64,000 nucleotides of DNA from Aralia elata (taxonomy: Eukaryota > Streptophyta > Magnoliopsida > Apiales > Araliaceae), in assembly GCA_034770075.1 (NCBI GenBank), contig CM068379.1:17545506-17609505 (forward strand), read 5' to 3'. Made by a program: the position numbers and the translations under genes. Under the pieces are notes generated by a model, which was not told the origin of the DNA, ran no database searches, and saw only the letters and a list, made by a program, of their open reading frames with translations. Below, in pieces: positions 24,509-36,500 of this stretch (position 1 is its first letter; each line of letters opens with the position of its first letter).

Positions 24509-24931
24509 TTTCTGCTACATAAATAAAAAGGGAATTTTAAATATAATAATCCCGTTATACACTCTAGCATATGTATATAATGCAACATTTTTAGGAAAGA
24601 ACGTTTATATTCATATGCTAATTAATCGTTACATCATTTCATAGTATACTGCTATAAACTCTATTCCATATCCCCTAATATTACAAAAGCTGGGGATTCA
24701 CATCTATCCTACCCTGCTGCTTACAAAAGTTGGGGCTTACACCTACCACTCCACATCTTACACAAAAGATTGGAAGTTATACATCAATACATACATATAT
24801 AACTACTAACTACTAATTATATAGTTAGTCTATTTATCCTAGCATCCCGCACTCTATAACGTTCTCATACTCTAGTTGTCCCATGTGAATCATTAGATCT
24901 TGGCTTAATGTGTACTGAGTTTGTCCCTGCT

Positions 24932-25533
24932 CTATGGATAGTGATACACACCATCCATCCACCTTTCCATAGCCATACGGAAAGCATAACTCATTTTGTT
25001 TATCTTCCTCTTCTTACTTCTCACTTCATCCTTTAAGTCGCCAGCACGTCCTATGGCTTCATCCCACTGCTCCTCTAGCTGTACCCGGTCTACTACCTCT
25101 TCTTCTAACTGAGCTCGCAGTGCCTCCTTTTCGAACTGCAGGGTCGCCATCTGTTGTTCTAACCACTATATCTTACCAAGCAGATCCACGTTCCTTTCCA
25201 AAAGGCGGTAGACCATAACCCCTAATTGAGTAGAGATTTCTCTCCGCCCTTGGACTTCCTGCTCCAATTCTTAGTTCCTATCACTCTGCTGAAGGATGCG
25301 ATCAACATACTCTTCTATTAAATCTTCTTCAAATGTGGTGTTGACATAGGGCACCTCTTCTGGTCCATTTAGGGGTTCACTGTCTAAAGGGTTCTCCTCC
25401 AGTCCTCTTTCGGATCTTCTTCCGGATCAGACTCTACCACAGGCTCCTCCTCAGCTGGAACGACTGCCGAAATAGGCTCAACTATCAAGGGTGTCTCGAA
25501 CACCACGTGGATGTAATGTGGTTCCTCCTCCAT
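24932..25533 (-). pseudogene. Broken coiled-coil ORF upstream of Tekay gag
   Basis: The 5' leader between the primer site and gag contains what looks like a separate frame of ~200 codons. It starts MEEEPHYIHV at 25533, continues through an acidic stretch (EEEPVVESDPEEDP), shifts frame near 25400 into GLEENPLDSEPLNGPEE, then reads on through two in-frame stops (near 25274 and 25168) into a Glu/Leu/Arg-rich coiled-coil segment that is open at 25150-24932 (FEKEALRAQLEEE...). Register and composition are consistent across the breaks, which argues for one decayed gene rather than chance frames. I do not recognise the family. It could be an accessory protein or an N-terminal extension of gag. Confidence 0.5.
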
Positions 25534-25787
25534 GGTCCTACAGGGTTCACCATTATCTGATATCCTACATCATAGCCACAAAAAAATGACTCTTATCAGT
25601 ACCCTCGGAATAAATATAATCTCATTGCTTAAAATGAAAGTATATTTCATATTGCTACTGATTTCCTAGAATAAGTTTACCTAAACTTATTTCATAAAAA
25701 TCTATATGAGTCTTATCTCCTCTATTCCTTCTATTCCTCCTAAGGTTATAGTCTAAGGGTTCACTTTCCTAAGGTTTATAACCTAAT

Positions 25788-25799
25788 GCTCTGATACCA
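25788..25799 (-). other. Primer binding site for initiator tRNA-Met
   Basis: The minus strand reads TGGTATCAGAGC, the common plant retrotransposon site for initiator Met-tRNA, starting 3 bp inside the LTR end (TGTGACGCC on the plus strand at 25803). Confidence 0.9.
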
Positions 25800-27290
25800 A
25801 CCTGTGACGCCCCCAAATTCAGGTACCTCTACCTCGAACTTGGTGCTTCACGATTCTACTCATATCATAACTAATTAACATCTCGTAGTGGAATCATAAC
25901 GGGTTTCATAAATAATTAATAACATAATCCCAGGTAATCTCAACCCCCACTATTACAAAACATACTTAAAGTAATACCAATAACTAATTATAACTCTTAG
26001 TACATTCAGTATACAATCTTCTTAAAAGATTAACAAGGTAAAGTTAATCCGTAGCTTTGCCCTTCCCTTTGTCCTTTCAGGAGCCGTTGCCCTGTTTAGC
26101 CTTAACTGAAAGGTTTATGTTAAAGTAAGGGTGAGCAACGAGTTTGCTCAGTAAGCATAATGCCAATAATAGATAGATATGCTCAAGGTTCAATGATATC
26201 AAGAGTTAAATCGATTAATAGACAAATTATGAATATATTGCAGAGTATAAGGGCAAATAATTATCATAACTTAACTCACAACACTTTTTCTTATTGAGAG
26301 GTCATAAAGGACCATGAACACAGAAGGATAAGCAGTTATTCCACTACAAACCTCCGAAACAGGCACATGAGGTGATCAGCACTGTAGCACCTACATTATG
26401 CATAACGTTCAAACATAGTGTGTGTATCGGTTCCTCGACATAATAAAATACCCCTACAGTGAGGGTTGTTCATCTCAGCTTTCACAAGAGTCCTATACCA
26501 GACCAACTAGTTGGAATAACACATCAAGAATAAAGTTGATATAACGACATTTGACTATTTGTCTAGCCAAAACAAATGGTATAGATTCCTTCTTCAATTT
26601 CAGTCATAGTTCAATCATCATTAAGGGTCGAATACAAAAACAGATGTAAGTAATCAGCCCTATTAATTCACTTATGAAGAAACAGTTCTACTCAGATAGT
26701 TGCACAACTCAATATAGCCTATATAATTCGTATACGAGAATAATTCACAAGATTCAAGGAATTTATGCTTAATATTCATAGTCTAGGTAGAAACTTGCAC
26801 AATATAGAAGGTTGTGTAAGTTAGGAACTTGTTCAATGTAAAGATATAGTAAGATGGAACTTGCACAAAAGAATATTTGAATAGGATCAGAGAACTTACC
26901 TGATTTGCTGTTTATTATTCAACTCTACGATTCTGCTCTTTGGGTAACCTACATTAACCATAGGTTATCCCAATAATTAAACCTCGTTGAATCCACATAA
27001 TGATCTATGTAGACCTAACTATAAGACTCTCATCATAATACTTTAGTTATATAATTGTTCTTTCTTAGTGTAGTAACACTGTTACCAAGATACACATGGT
27101 TCCTCAGCATTCCTGAGTTATCCATCCAATACCAGCACAGTGGCTGGATTGGGTTTTTAATGGTTATGACTGATATCAAGTTTGTTCTTACACTCTGGAC
27201 TCCTACGTATCACTTCGGTTAGTCAAGCATGTTCTGAACAAGCACATATTCATTTTAGGAAAGATCAGTAAGTCTTAGTGTCATGCCACT

Positions 27291-27920
27291 CTATAGGACA
27301 CTCTACGATTTCCAGACCCACTCTACGATCTGGTGGAAACCACTCTACAATCAGTAGAAATCATTCCATGATTTGGTGTATTCACTTTACGACTTGATGT
27401 TGCTACCCTACTATCCTGTAGGAGTACTCTACCACCACGTAGGAATACTCTACGAAGGGTCTGTGAAGCCACTCTACGATTAGTAGGTCACTCTACGATC
27501 AGTGGAGTAATTCTACGATCCATGGTCACTCTACGGTCAATAAGTAAGACTCCACGATTTACTAGGGTGACTCTGAAATCATGTCAAGCCACTCTACGAA
27601 CACATAGAAACGTTTTATGGTCTATGGGTTACTCTACGACCGGTGTAGGTGCTCTACAATCCGTAGGAGTCGTTCTACTATAATATCTGGCACCCTACAA
27701 TTGACTCTTCGATTGCAGAAGTTACTCTACGATTTGGTAAGTGAAGCTCTATGAGTTATAGAGTCACTCTACGACCAGCGAATAGATTCTACGATCGGAG
27801 TGAAGCCACTCTACGATTGTAGGGTTCACTCTATGATTTGGCCAGTTCACTCTACGATGACTAGTTCATTCTACTATCGGAGTGAAATCACTCTACGATT
27901 ATAGAGTTCACTCTACGATG
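27291..27920. repeat. Degenerate array of ACTCTACGAT motifs
   Basis: CTCTACGA occurs exactly about 13 times in ~630 bp (27301, 27321, 27449, 27473, 27491, 27593, 27632, 27725, 27767, 27809, 27850, 27891, 27911), with about ten close variants (CTCTACAA, TTCTACGA, CTCCACGA). Spacing is irregular, roughly 18-45 bp, so this is not a simple tandem repeat. The left LTR carries the same array at 17860-18312. Motif spacers also share short words such as GGTTCACTCTACGA and GAAGCCACTCTA. Confidence 0.8.
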
Positions 27921-28744
27921 ACTGAGACTAAGGCATGCATTAAAGTTTCATTTTTAAAGGAAGTCTTTGACTATCTGATCTAAGGTCATACTTATTTCTT
28001 TTGAGTAGACTTAGAAACTTGGTCTGACCTAGAACACTAGATTCTTGGTTCAATAGGTTAAAACGACAAAAGAGTTCACTAGTGTATGGAAGTTTAAAGT
28101 CTGATATGGAGACCAACGTTGGTCTGTCACTCTACAGTTTTTGAAACTTGGTTTCATTTACACTTTTCAGAACTCAACGAGACTCAACTTAACACATTGG
28201 TAATGTCATCATCGATAGCAGTTTACCGATAGTTTGGACTATTTTGGTGTGAAAGTCACCATTCATGATAAAGTCGACAGTGTTCCATTGTCTTACTAAG
28301 ACCTGTTCATTGGTTTGACAGCCAACACTTATGGTCTGCATAAACCGTGAATACAGAACATTATGTTCATGTACCACCTTCATTCTGACTGTAAGGCTTT
28401 CACAGCCTAGAGTTTCTAAGTGGTTCTTTTCATTCCATTTTAAGTGGTCATACCCCTTAACATATTTCAGTACATGTCTTATACTAGTCGTTAAACAAAC
28501 TCTTTCTATATTTAACATGCATCATTATACAATAACTGACTTTAGATTAAAAGTCTCAAGTTTAAGGGATTATACCTTCTTGAAGCAAAGAACTCAACAG
28601 TTGTTCCCTTCTTCTTCCTTCCTAGACTCCTCTGGTTTACCGAACTGTAGTGACCCTCTTGGTTCTCCCTCTCTCTCTGACTTTCTACTTCTCTTATACT
28701 GGCACTCAGCAGATGGAACAACTTGAAACATGAATTAAGGGCTT

Positions 28745-28753
28745 CTATTTATA
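28745..28753 (-). promoter_or_regulatory. Tekay LTR TATA box
   Basis: The minus strand reads TATAAATAG, conserved at the matching place in the left LTR (19133-19141), ~840 bp into the LTR in element sense. The CTCTACGAT array lies downstream of it, hence probably in the transcribed leader. Confidence 0.5.
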
Positions 28754-29857
28754 GGAAAACTTCTCTACGTATTTTATCCACATACGTGTACAAGTACGCG
28801 TATTTAGTCCAGCACAAACTGGTTTTATCCAGCACGAGTTGAGTTTGTCTAGCGGTTAAGGAAAGATTAGGTGAAAAGCCTTCACCTAACCACTTTTTGG
28901 CCATGTTGTAGGTTATCATTCTTACTTGTTTGGGTCTAAGCAACATAGGGATTAGGCCATTGGCCTAGTTCGGCTGAGAGTACTACCAGTACTGTTATTA
29001 TTATAATAGTCATTAGTATTATTACCATGTGTCTGAAAATGGTCCTTCCATTCGGGTCAACTGGTTGGGCTTCCTATTTTAAATTCCAGTGGACTTAATA
29101 ACAATATAAGACTGCCTAATATTATTGGGTCTGCCCATTACCATTTGCACAAACAGCTTGTTCACAACATAATTGATTAGGCTAAGTTTAATTATTCTAC
29201 CGGGCCCAATTCCTAACAGCAGTACATTAATTACACAGTCAGGTTGTTTAACCTTCACACCAATAAGCTCAGTCAAACAAAATCTAGATTTAATCCTCAA
29301 TCATTAAGTATACACGGTTAGCTCAATGTCCCCAACCTGATATCAATTATCATCACCATTCTTTATATCTCTTTTAAACACTTGATTATGCCACACAAGG
29401 CCCATTCCTTCAAGCTTAGTTAATTCATAACTTAAGCTTATCACACATTATAGTTTCTCTGTAATTCATACGTGATGATATTTCGTTAACGATTTCATAA
29501 CCACACATCACACCTAAATACACATATTCATTATTAAATAATTCCCATTTTATTGATAAAAATTCTGAAAATACCCGAATGTTACATTATCTCTACATGT
29601 TCTTTGAGTGCATACTTAGATTAAGTTATCTTAGTCTATTTCGTGTACTTAGAGGCTATAGGGAGGTGCTGCCAAAATTTTCTTGAAACAAAAGAAACGT
29701 GCTCAAGGTGTTGGCACTAGTGAGGAGATGCATCCATGAACGGGATAAAAGTCTAACCCCTGTAGAGTGGAGATACTAGGAAAATATAATTCATGCATGG
29801 ACCACGTATATGAATATCCTTGTTCTGAATGTGTCCTTTATTCAGTTAAAGATATCA

Positions 29858-32800
29858 GCCGACCGGAGTTGGATGTACCGTAGGATAGCATTTGATGAGG
29901 GGGATTAGTTAATGCTTACCGTGATGGGGTGTGCAATTTTTTGAACAAAGTAATAGAACATATTGATGATCCGAACGAAAACATGAGATGCCCGTGTGTC
30001 AAGTGTAAAATCCTTATTAGAAGAAAGTCGATGAAATTAAATTCGACTTATTTTCACGTGAGTTTGTGGATAGGTATTTCGTATGGATTCATCACGGGGA
30101 ATCAACTAAGTTAAGGGAACTGACCGACAGTGTAGACCAACCAGTTTACGGGAATTCATACGTCGATAACTATGATGCCATGGAGATGTTACTCGTTGCT
30201 TATGACCCTAACAATATAAATTGGGCTAAAAATGAGCATTTATCTACCAGTGCCTAGCAAGAGCCAAATGATACAACTGTTGGCTTTTATAAGATGTTAT
30301 CTGAATCGGGGGTCCCATATCCTGAAAATGATAAGCACACCAGGCTATCTGCAGTGACAAAGCTCTTACACTTCAAGAATGAGTATGACTGCAGTGAAAG
30401 AGGTTTCAATGATTTGCTTACTCTTATCAGCGAGTTCTTACCTAAGGATCATATTTTGCTGCCAATTACTACGAAGTGAAGAAGATGGTAAAGAGGTTGA
30501 ATATGGGATATCAGAAGATTGATGCTTGTGAGCAGGATTGCATGTTATACTATAGGGAGAACAGAGATAAGGTGCAGTGTGATAAATATCACTTGTCTCG
30601 GTACAAGGCGATAAAACGTAGGGGGAACGCGAAGCATGTGCTTAAGAAGATCTTACGGTACTTTTCTCTTGCATCGAGGCTACAACGTTTATTCATGTCG
30701 TCGCACACTGCTGAGTATATGAGTTGGCATAGAACAAGGGACGGCATGCCTGGTCAGCTGACTCACCCTGCAGATGGAGATGAATGGAAGAAGTTTGATG
30801 AAAATTTTTCAGAATTTGCTGAGGAAGTCAGGAATGTCAGGCTCGGCATGGGTATGGATGACTTTTTCCCATTTAATAATTTTAGCCAGCCCTACTATGT
30901 TCGTCTAGTGATCATGGTAACTTACAATCTTCTACCGTTAATGTGCATGAGGGATCTGTATCTGTTCTTGACTTTACTTATACCGGGGGATAAGAGTCCT
31001 ACAAAAGACATAAACGTGTACCTCAGGCCGTTAGTTGATGAACTTAAGATACTATGGGAGACAGGGGTCCAGACGTATGATAAATTGGTCAAGTAGAATT
31101 TTGTGATAAAGGCAGCCTTGTTGTGGACTATCACTACTTTTCGGCACTTGGGATGATCAGTAGTTGGTCGACTCACGGGAAGCTGTCATGTGCAGTGTGT
31201 ATGGGGGATGTGCAAGGCACACAGCTGCAGTATGGGCGAAAAATTAGTTTCTTTGGAATAGCTCATAGATTTTTGCCTGTTGGTCACAGTTACTGAAAGA
31301 TGTTTGCACAGTTCAACAGAAAGACAGAGAAGAAGGGGGTTGTTGGTTGACTATCGGGCAACGAGGTCTTGGGCTGGCTGAACGATCTGTCATTTCCACC
31401 TCCAGGAAAGGAGCACAGTAGGTTAAGAGCATTAGGGTACAGGAAGACTCATAATTGGACACACTCGCCCATGTGGTTTGAGTTGCCGTACTGGGTCACG
31501 CTTTCAGTCCGTCATTGTATAGATGTCATGCATACAGAAAAGAATGTATTCGAGAACTTATTTTACACCGTGTTAGATACGAGTGGTAAAAAAAAAGACA
31601 ATGACAATACACAGAGAGATTTAGAGGCACTGAACATCAGGTAAGAATTGTGGCTTTGCCCTAACAATACAAAATCTAAAACTGCATTTTGTCTTACTAA
31701 GCAACATGCTGAAGACATTTGCAAGTGGGTAAGTGCATTGAAGCTCTCAGATGGATATACTTCTAACATATCTCGTTGCAGTAAGGTTGAGCAGTTAAAA
31801 ATTAATGGGTTCAAGAGTCACGATTGTCATGTATTTATGTAGAAGTTGATGCCAATTGCAATTCATAAGATGTTACCTAGAAAAGTTGTAGAAGCCTTAA
31901 CCGAACTTTCAAATTTCTTTCGAGATTTATGCTCAACGGTTATAAGGTACAATGATGTGGAGCAGATGGAGAACAATATTGTGCTTACAATGTGTAAGCT
32001 CGAAATGATCTTCCTTCTAGGGTTCTTTGACTCGATGGAGCATCTGCCTATTCATCTACCATGTGAACTTAAACTTGGAGGACCAGTGCAATATCGGTAG
32101 ATGTATCCTTTTGAAAGGTAATATCATTTACAAATTGCATTTTAATGATATTTATAACTCCTATTCTTAATTAATTTCGTTCAATCAACATATTTCAGGT
32201 ATATGCGTCGATTAAAGCAGAAAGTAAAAAATAAAGCTCGTGTAGAAGGATCTATTGTTGAATGCTATACAGATGAAGAGCTTGTCAACTTTTGCTCCTT
32301 ATACTTTAACAATGTTATCTCAACGAAGCACAACCGTTTAAGTCAAAATGATGTCGTCGGACCCCAATCTCGTACTGATGAGTTAGCTGTATTCACCTAT
32401 CCGGCTAAACCATTTGGCCATGAAATGATGACTTACTTAAACGACAAAGATTTGAAGATTGTATATGCATACGTGCTTCTAAATATGCCCGAATTATCGT
32501 CATATATCAAGTATGTATTATTATTTGTCAAATCGTTAATATTTAGAAGCGTAATCAATAATTAAACCTTGTTATTATTATTTTAGTTCATTTGAAGAGG
32601 AATCGTATGCTTCTAACCCGGGTTAAATGCAACATAGTTGGAAGCATTCACTATTGCTAATTTTCAATAGTGGTTTAAGAGAAGGGTTGAAGAAGATAAT
32701 GTTTCTAAGCATTTTAAGATGTCATCTGAGGTCCTTATAAACTTGTTAGTTCATTTCCCGACTGCTTTGTGAATGGGTACAAATTCAAGGTCGATGAGTT

Positions 32801-33422
32801 AAATGAACTCACATTAGTCAATTTTGGCGTTGTCGTGTTAGAAAGCTATTACCATGATTCCGAGTCCAATTACTATGGATGTTTAGAGGATGTGGTTGTG
32901 CTTAAGTATCCCGGGGGTAAAAAGGTAGTTACATTTAAGTATCGCTGATTTGATATTAAAAAGGGTGTTAAAGTTGATCGTAATAGAATCGTCACAGTAG
33001 ATATAAAGTCAAAGCTAAATTCTGATGACGTATTCGTGTTAGCCAGTTAAGCGACTCAAGTGTCATATGCGCCTAATGTCGTAAATAATACAAGCCCCTA
33101 GTATACAGTTATCACAACGAAAACTCGGGCATTTGATGATGCTAATATGTTTGGGATGGAAGAGCCGTTGCAAGAAGATGTTAGCAAGCCCAGGCAGGTA
33201 GTGCTAAATGATGATATGATGACAACCGATGTTGTTGACGTACCTGATGATGAGGAAGTCGAGGAAGATGTGGTCGTGAATGAGTATGTCATCGTTGAAG
33301 ATGATAACGACGAAGAAACTGATAATGAAGAGGAAGACACAGAATCCGAGGATAATAATGATGTTGATTCTAATGGGTTTGATGACGTACTAAGTCTAAA
33401 CTTATTTATGTTTTGTAAATAA
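29858..33422 (+). pseudogene. CACTA TNP2-like transposase, broken by stops and shifts
   Basis: Domains in order: Transpos_assoc (DRSWMYRR at 29861; GVCNFLNKV; CPCVKCK), tnp2/Transposase_21 (SSHTAEYMSWH ~30700; PYYVRLVIMVTYNLLPLMC ~30890; LTLLIPGDKSPTKDINVYL ~30970; HCIDVMHTEKNVFENLFYTVLD ~31515), DUF4218 (KMLPRKVVEALTELSNFFR ~31870; YMRRLKQKVKNKARVEGSI ~32200) and DUF4216 (LESYYHDSESNYYGC ~32840; VFLVLASQ-type end ~33030), then an acidic tail 33147-33422. Two introns with GT-AG ends fit the frame: 32118-32198 and 32511-32586. There are at least ten frame breaks. TNP2 in this family cuts CACTA termini. Confidence 0.85.
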
Positions 33423-33501
33423 TTCACTATTAATATCGCATATATAATTAACTTAACCACAAATTAATATAAGTTATTTTGGTTATTTCAGTAGTAGATT
33501 T

Positions 33502-36500
33502 ATGGCTAGACATAGTGGTGGTCACCGCGGTGGTGGCCGATCAGAATCAAGAGACGGTAGCCAGGCCGACGGCTCGTCTTCAGGAGCTAGTGAGTTGTCG
33601 TTGTCATGATTTTGATATTTCTCAATTCATTGTTTTATATTTTCTGAAAATGTTATATTAAACTCTGTTAGGATATACATGTTTAAATTTGATGATGTGT
33701 TAATAGTAATGTATAATTGTTCAGTAGTTTTTATAAAGTCCTTAAATGAGTTATATTGTACGAGGACTTAGAATAGAACGATCAAACTTGTTAGGTTGAT
33801 CCTTTGAGTTGATTTAATGTATAATTAATAGGATTAAATCGATCGTATAGTATTGTTAAATGCTCATAGAGTTACTCTGCCTGTTTGTAGTGTAAATAGA
33901 GTTCGCAGAGTAAGCTATGTGTTCGTAGAGCATCAGTTAGATGATTGTAGAGCTACAAAAGGTTCTTAAAGCAAAGTCATAATCGTAGAATCTACAATCA
34001 GACCGTAGAACTATCTCTTAGATCATATAGTAAAATATGAGATCACAAAGTGAAGAGAAGTTTGCAGAGTCTGATCGAGCATCGTAGAGTGCTCATCATA
34101 GAGGGCCTTTCGTAGAGTAGATCGTAGAAGGCACTTCGTAGAGCTGCCTCTCCATTCGTAGAATGATTTCTCCTAGAGTTCAGAATGTTGATTAACTTAA
34201 GCCAAGACTCTACGTTCCTCACTCAACTCTACGATCAGTCAAGTTCGTAGAGCATGTCAGAACTGTCAAAGGATTGACAAATGAAGAGCATTGTAGAGTA
34301 AAGATTTCAAGATTGTTTTTTACCATCTTCAAATTCAAATCAAAGATCAGATAGTGGTGTGTCTAAACTGCTAGTATGAAGATGTGACACCATTCACAAG
34401 TGGTAGGTGAAACTGTAGTTTGATGGGACTTACTAGAGTCAAAAGCAATATGTCTACCTACCCTATAAGTCAATGTCAGAGAACATCTTAAAGCAGAGTA
34501 TTAAATGCACCAACAAGAACTCTCTAACAGGATGATTTCTAGAAGTCTATAAAAGGCATCCGAGGATTCAAATCCAAGTACGAATCACTAAGAACAAAAG
34601 GCTGAAACTCTGCCAAATCATATCAAGCTCTACTCTTGTTCAAGCTGCTAAGTACTAAAAGAAGCCAAGCAAATTGCAAGCTTAGCAGCATATCAAATAA
34701 CTATCTTTCAAAAGTGATTCGATTGTCTTAATGACTTTCATCCAAGTCTAAGTGACTTGAAGAGGTCTAAGTGACCTGATCTAAGTGACCTTGCTGAGGC
34801 TAAGTGACTCGAAAGAATTTAAGTGATTCAGTTGTAATAGATCTTAGTGATCTGGTCTTAGTGACCATATCCTTAGTGAATTTCCTACTTGTTAAAGTAG
34901 AAGAGTGGACTAGGAGTTATTTGTACTCCGAACCACTTAAACATCTTGTGTCATTTACTTTCAGTCTTTATATTATGTTATTAACTGTTATATTTGTGAG
35001 TGACTAATCTTTACAAGTGTTAAATTTAGAACTGAGATTTCATTAAATCTTTAAGGAGATTTTAAACTAATATTCCACTATGCTAAATTAATTGAACTAA
35101 TTAATTATCTGGTAATTGATCTTTAAATAACCAAAAGTTTTAAAAAATCTATTCATCCCCCTTCTAGTTCTCTTTTGTGCCTCTGGGAAACAACAAACTA
35201 AATTATTTTAATAATTACAAGTACTGGTCGTCGACATCACCAAGGGACTAACCTTGGTATCTTTGGTCGTCCAGTCCAGGTGGATGTCGACTCTGCACAG
35301 TAAGTGTTAGAGAATAAGAAATAAGTAGTTAAATTAATATATTTAATTTGATGAGATAATTAATATAACACAATATTATTTTATTTTTATTGTAGTATAT
35401 TGGACCCGATCGCTAAGGCGACCATACACACCATATGCCTCACGCACCTCCCGACTGGCTGCATGCGCTTCAGCCAGTATGCGCAGTATGATGCCTCCTT
35501 TATGGAGACTGTGTTGCGTGAGTTTCACGTAAGTTAATTTACTTAATTACGTTAAATTATACGTACATGGTAGTTACACAATTAATTAATTTTTTTGATA
35601 AGTTATCATTTTTATAGACTTATTTTAGATATGAGGAGGACATCTCTCAGCCAGCAGGTGACAGTGTTATTATTGCACATGTCACAAACAATTACGCTAG
35701 CTGGCTATACGAGATGAGATAGAGGGCTGCCCAGGCAGTTGTTGACCAGTTCGGGACTACGATACGAGATCATCAGCCCTAGATAGTCTCAGATGCAGCA
35801 TGGGAGGCTATGTGTACGCATTGGGATGTTGATAACTTCAAGAAGAAGTCCGAGCAGTCAAAGAAGAATCGTGGCCAGCTCCGAGTCGTACACACTACTG
35901 GCTCACAGTCCTTTGAGGAGGTGAAGTCGGTAAGTATCTATATTTAGTTGTTTAGTTACTCAATTGTCATTAGCGTACTTAATAAATGTTATATTTTATG
36001 TATTTATTAGGCCATATGGGCGAGCTTGGGCTGACCTCTGACCATGGTAGAGTTCTGGGATAGAGCCCACACACCAAATGACTCTACTATATCTCCTGCA
36101 ACATTAGCTATACAGGTAAGACTAATCTCAATTTTTAGTAATTATTAATATTAGGTAGTTAATTAAATGATTTAATTAACTCACATATACAAAATAAATT
36201 ACAGGACCGATTTAAAAGCTTCGAGACCATCGTGTAGCTGAGTTGCGGGATGCTAGGGGGATTTTGAGACGTTAGATTCTACCATCCCTCTGCCCGAGAT
36301 TGAATTATCTCGGGATGAGAAGCTAAGTCTATAGGTCGCGTCTCAAGATCCCCCTACTAGCAATACCAATAGGTATCGAGTGTTGGGCCTGCCGAGGGTA
36401 CTGGCGTATACACAACCTGGAAGTATTTATATTTATTATGTTTCTCGTTATATCATAATTTATAAAATAATAAAAATTATCATTAGTAATGTTATATATA

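Larger units (their letters stand above)
17850..29586 (-). mobile_element. Tekay/Del-type chromovirus (Ty3/gypsy), decayed
   Basis: Minus-strand element. 5' LTR 25803-29586, Met-tRNA primer site 25788-25799, upstream ORF 24932-25533, gag-pol 24508-20043, purine tract 19975-19987, and 3' LTR 19974 down to 17850. The left LTR lacks the counterpart of 25803-27461 because the Athila element is inserted there (17850 aligns with 27462). The chromodomain after integrase and the ~3.8-kb LTRs point to the Tekay/Del lineage. The right flank is TTATC (29587-29591), the candidate 5-bp target duplication; its partner lies left of the window. Confidence 0.88.
25803..29586 (-). repeat. Tekay 5' LTR, complete (3784 bp)
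   Basis: In element sense it starts TGTAACATTCGGG at 29586 and ends GGGGGCGTCACA at 25803. It is collinear with the left LTR from 27462 on. It carries the CTCTACGAT array (27291-27920) and a TATA box at 28745-28753. The part 25803-27290 shows no gene. Confidence 0.92.

Noticed and set aside
27291..27920. CRISPR-like array of CTCTACGAT
   Set aside because: Irregular spacing, degenerate short motif, plant LTR context and no Cas genes.
33098..33460. 120-aa Ser-rich minus-strand frame
   Set aside because: Antisense shadow of the acidic, GAT/GAA-rich tail of the TNP2-like gene.
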